Below are positions 7,139 to 7,867 of a stretch of 7,867 nucleotides of DNA, piece by piece. The position numbers and the translations under genes were made by a program. Under the pieces are notes generated by a model. It did no database searches and was not told the DNA's origin. It saw nothing but the letters and a program-made list of their open reading frames with translations. How positions within the stretch are numbered: position 1 is the first letter of the stretch; every line of letters begins with the position of its first letter. Source of the DNA: UBA4582 sp047630175 (GTDB lineage Bacteria > Pseudomonadota > Gammaproteobacteria > Pseudomonadales > Azotimanducaceae); NCBI GenBank assembly GCA_047630175.1, contig JBLHVI010000123.1:1-7867 (forward strand), written 5' to 3'.

Positions 7139-7381
7139 ATGAAGATTCTGTTAGTTGACAATCATGTTTTGTTTCGCGAAGCAGTATGCCTGCTGCTGAG
7201 AGGGCTGTCTAATGATGTTTGTGCTACTGAGGCTAGAGATTCTCTTACCGCCTTCTCGGCGCTAGCCGAACATGACGACCTGGACTTGCTGTTGCTGGAC
7301 CTCAATATACCGGGCGCAGACGGGTTCTCTATCCTCGAGTCTGATGCCAAACAATACCTTACCGTGCTCGCATCAACGTAA
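7139..7381 (+). pseudogene. Truncated NarL/FixJ-type response regulator, receiver domain fragment
   Basis: Eighty residues beginning MKILLVDNHVLF are the N-terminal part of a receiver domain. Asp7 is the acidic-pocket residue, but the second pocket residue is Asn8 where Asp is usual in this class. Asp54 in LLLLDLNIPGADGF (50-63) is the phospho-acceptor. The frame ends at 7379-7381, before the conserved Thr/Ser and Lys of the receiver and before the whole LuxR-type helix-turn-helix; intact relatives are about 200-220 aa. The break coincides with a join to an IS91-like transposase remnant. I chose the ATG at 7139 rather than TTG at 7130 because receiver proteins of this class start right at this motif; the only ribosome-binding-like AGG (7123-7125) is poorly spaced. 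It probably cannot bind DNA. It lies divergent from the transporter operon, behind two inverted repeats. Confidence 0.75.
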
Positions 7382-7679
7382 CATCAGCAAAGCGTCGCAA
7401 GGGCAGTAGTGCCAAGAAAATCGCCTCGAACAACAATCAAAAACCATCAACCGAAAGCCACAAGTCACTTACATGGGCAGAAAGGCTCAAGCGAGTCTTC
7501 AAAATTGATGTTTCAGTCTGTAGCCATTGTGGTGGGGAGGTCATCATCACAGCCTGCATAGAAGACCCTGAAATAATTGAGAAGATCCTGACACACCTGG
7601 ATGCTAAATTTGACGCGCCTGCCCATTACCTACCGAAATCCGGGCACCGCCGCAGGGGTTGCTATCTATCAATGAGTAA
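7357..7679 (+). pseudogene. C-terminal remnant of an IS91-like (Y2) transposase, frameshifted
   Basis: A plus-strand frame with no start codon, open from 7345 to the stop at 7717-7719, reads YRARINVTSAKRRKG and then LTWAERLKRVFKID (about 7468-7509), followed by VCSHCGGEVIITACIEDPE and KILTHLDAK. This is the familiar tail of IS91-family transposases (WA.LL.RVF.ID...C..CGG....IA.IEDP), which follows the Y2 catalytic domain. That catalytic domain is absent. Near 7639-7644 the frame slips: reading 7641-7679 in the neighbouring frame gives RAPPQGLLSINE and a stop, the expected ending, so one base appears lost. The start coordinate is approximate because the junction with the response regulator lies somewhere between about 7345 and 7381. 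The element's right end may lie in 7680-7867 or past the window edge. Confidence 0.75.
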
Positions 7680-7867
7680 TCACCAAGCTGATAAGGTCGG
7701 AGAAGCGCGATCGGTTTAGCTTTTATTGTGAGCGAATATCAGCCGAATTTTGACCAAAAACTCATCAAAAGCATGTAACCTCGCTCCTAATGCCTAAAAG
7801 TGCTCCAGAAAATAACCCTTAGTCGTCATTTCGTGCGTTTGAATTTGCAGAAAAAGGGCGTTAATCC

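Overview
This window looks like a chromosomal accessory segment of a gram-negative proteobacterium. A marine-type gammaproteobacterium is my best guess, from the protein style, the moderate GC content and the outer-membrane genes, but nothing here fixes the taxon. No RNA genes or CRISPR arrays were seen.

Layout. (1) Positions 130-1833 on the plus strand hold an intact amidohydrolase of the N-acyl-D-amino-acid deacylase type. A perfect TATAAT lies upstream at 45-50, and a well-formed intrinsic terminator follows at 1981-2003. A possible 28-codon ORF with a good ribosome binding site lies between the gene and the terminator. (2) Just beyond the terminator, 2038-2292 encodes what appears to be only the C-terminal part of a membrane-anchored hypothetical protein family, so it is probably a gene remnant. 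(3) Positions 6806 down to 2395 on the minus strand form a tightly overlapping three-gene operon: an RND/MMPL-type inner-membrane transporter, a LolA-like periplasmic protein ('outer membrane lipoprotein-sorting protein' type) and a predicted outer-membrane beta-barrel. The 17 nt and 11 nt gene overlaps suggest translational coupling. The set has one part for each envelope layer, so it is a candidate trans-envelope export pathway for a lipid or other hydrophobic compound. (4) Positions 6807-7138 are a 332 bp divergent intergenic region. It holds two perfect inverted repeats with the same 9-2-9 design, centred exactly 60 bp apart, and a third, looser one (7-8-7). (5) From 7139 a NarL/FixJ-type response regulator begins but stops at residue 80. 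It is joined to the C-terminal end of an IS91-like (Y2) transposase, which itself carries a one-base frameshift near its end.

How it fits together. The transporter operon and the regulator are divergent and share the inverted-repeat region, so the regulator may once have controlled the operon or itself. The regulator has lost its DNA-binding domain through the junction with the transposon remnant, so that control is probably broken or supplied by another copy. The most interesting parts are the trans-envelope operon, the paired inverted repeats and the regulator/transposon junction. All family assignments come from reading the translations by eye, without database searches.
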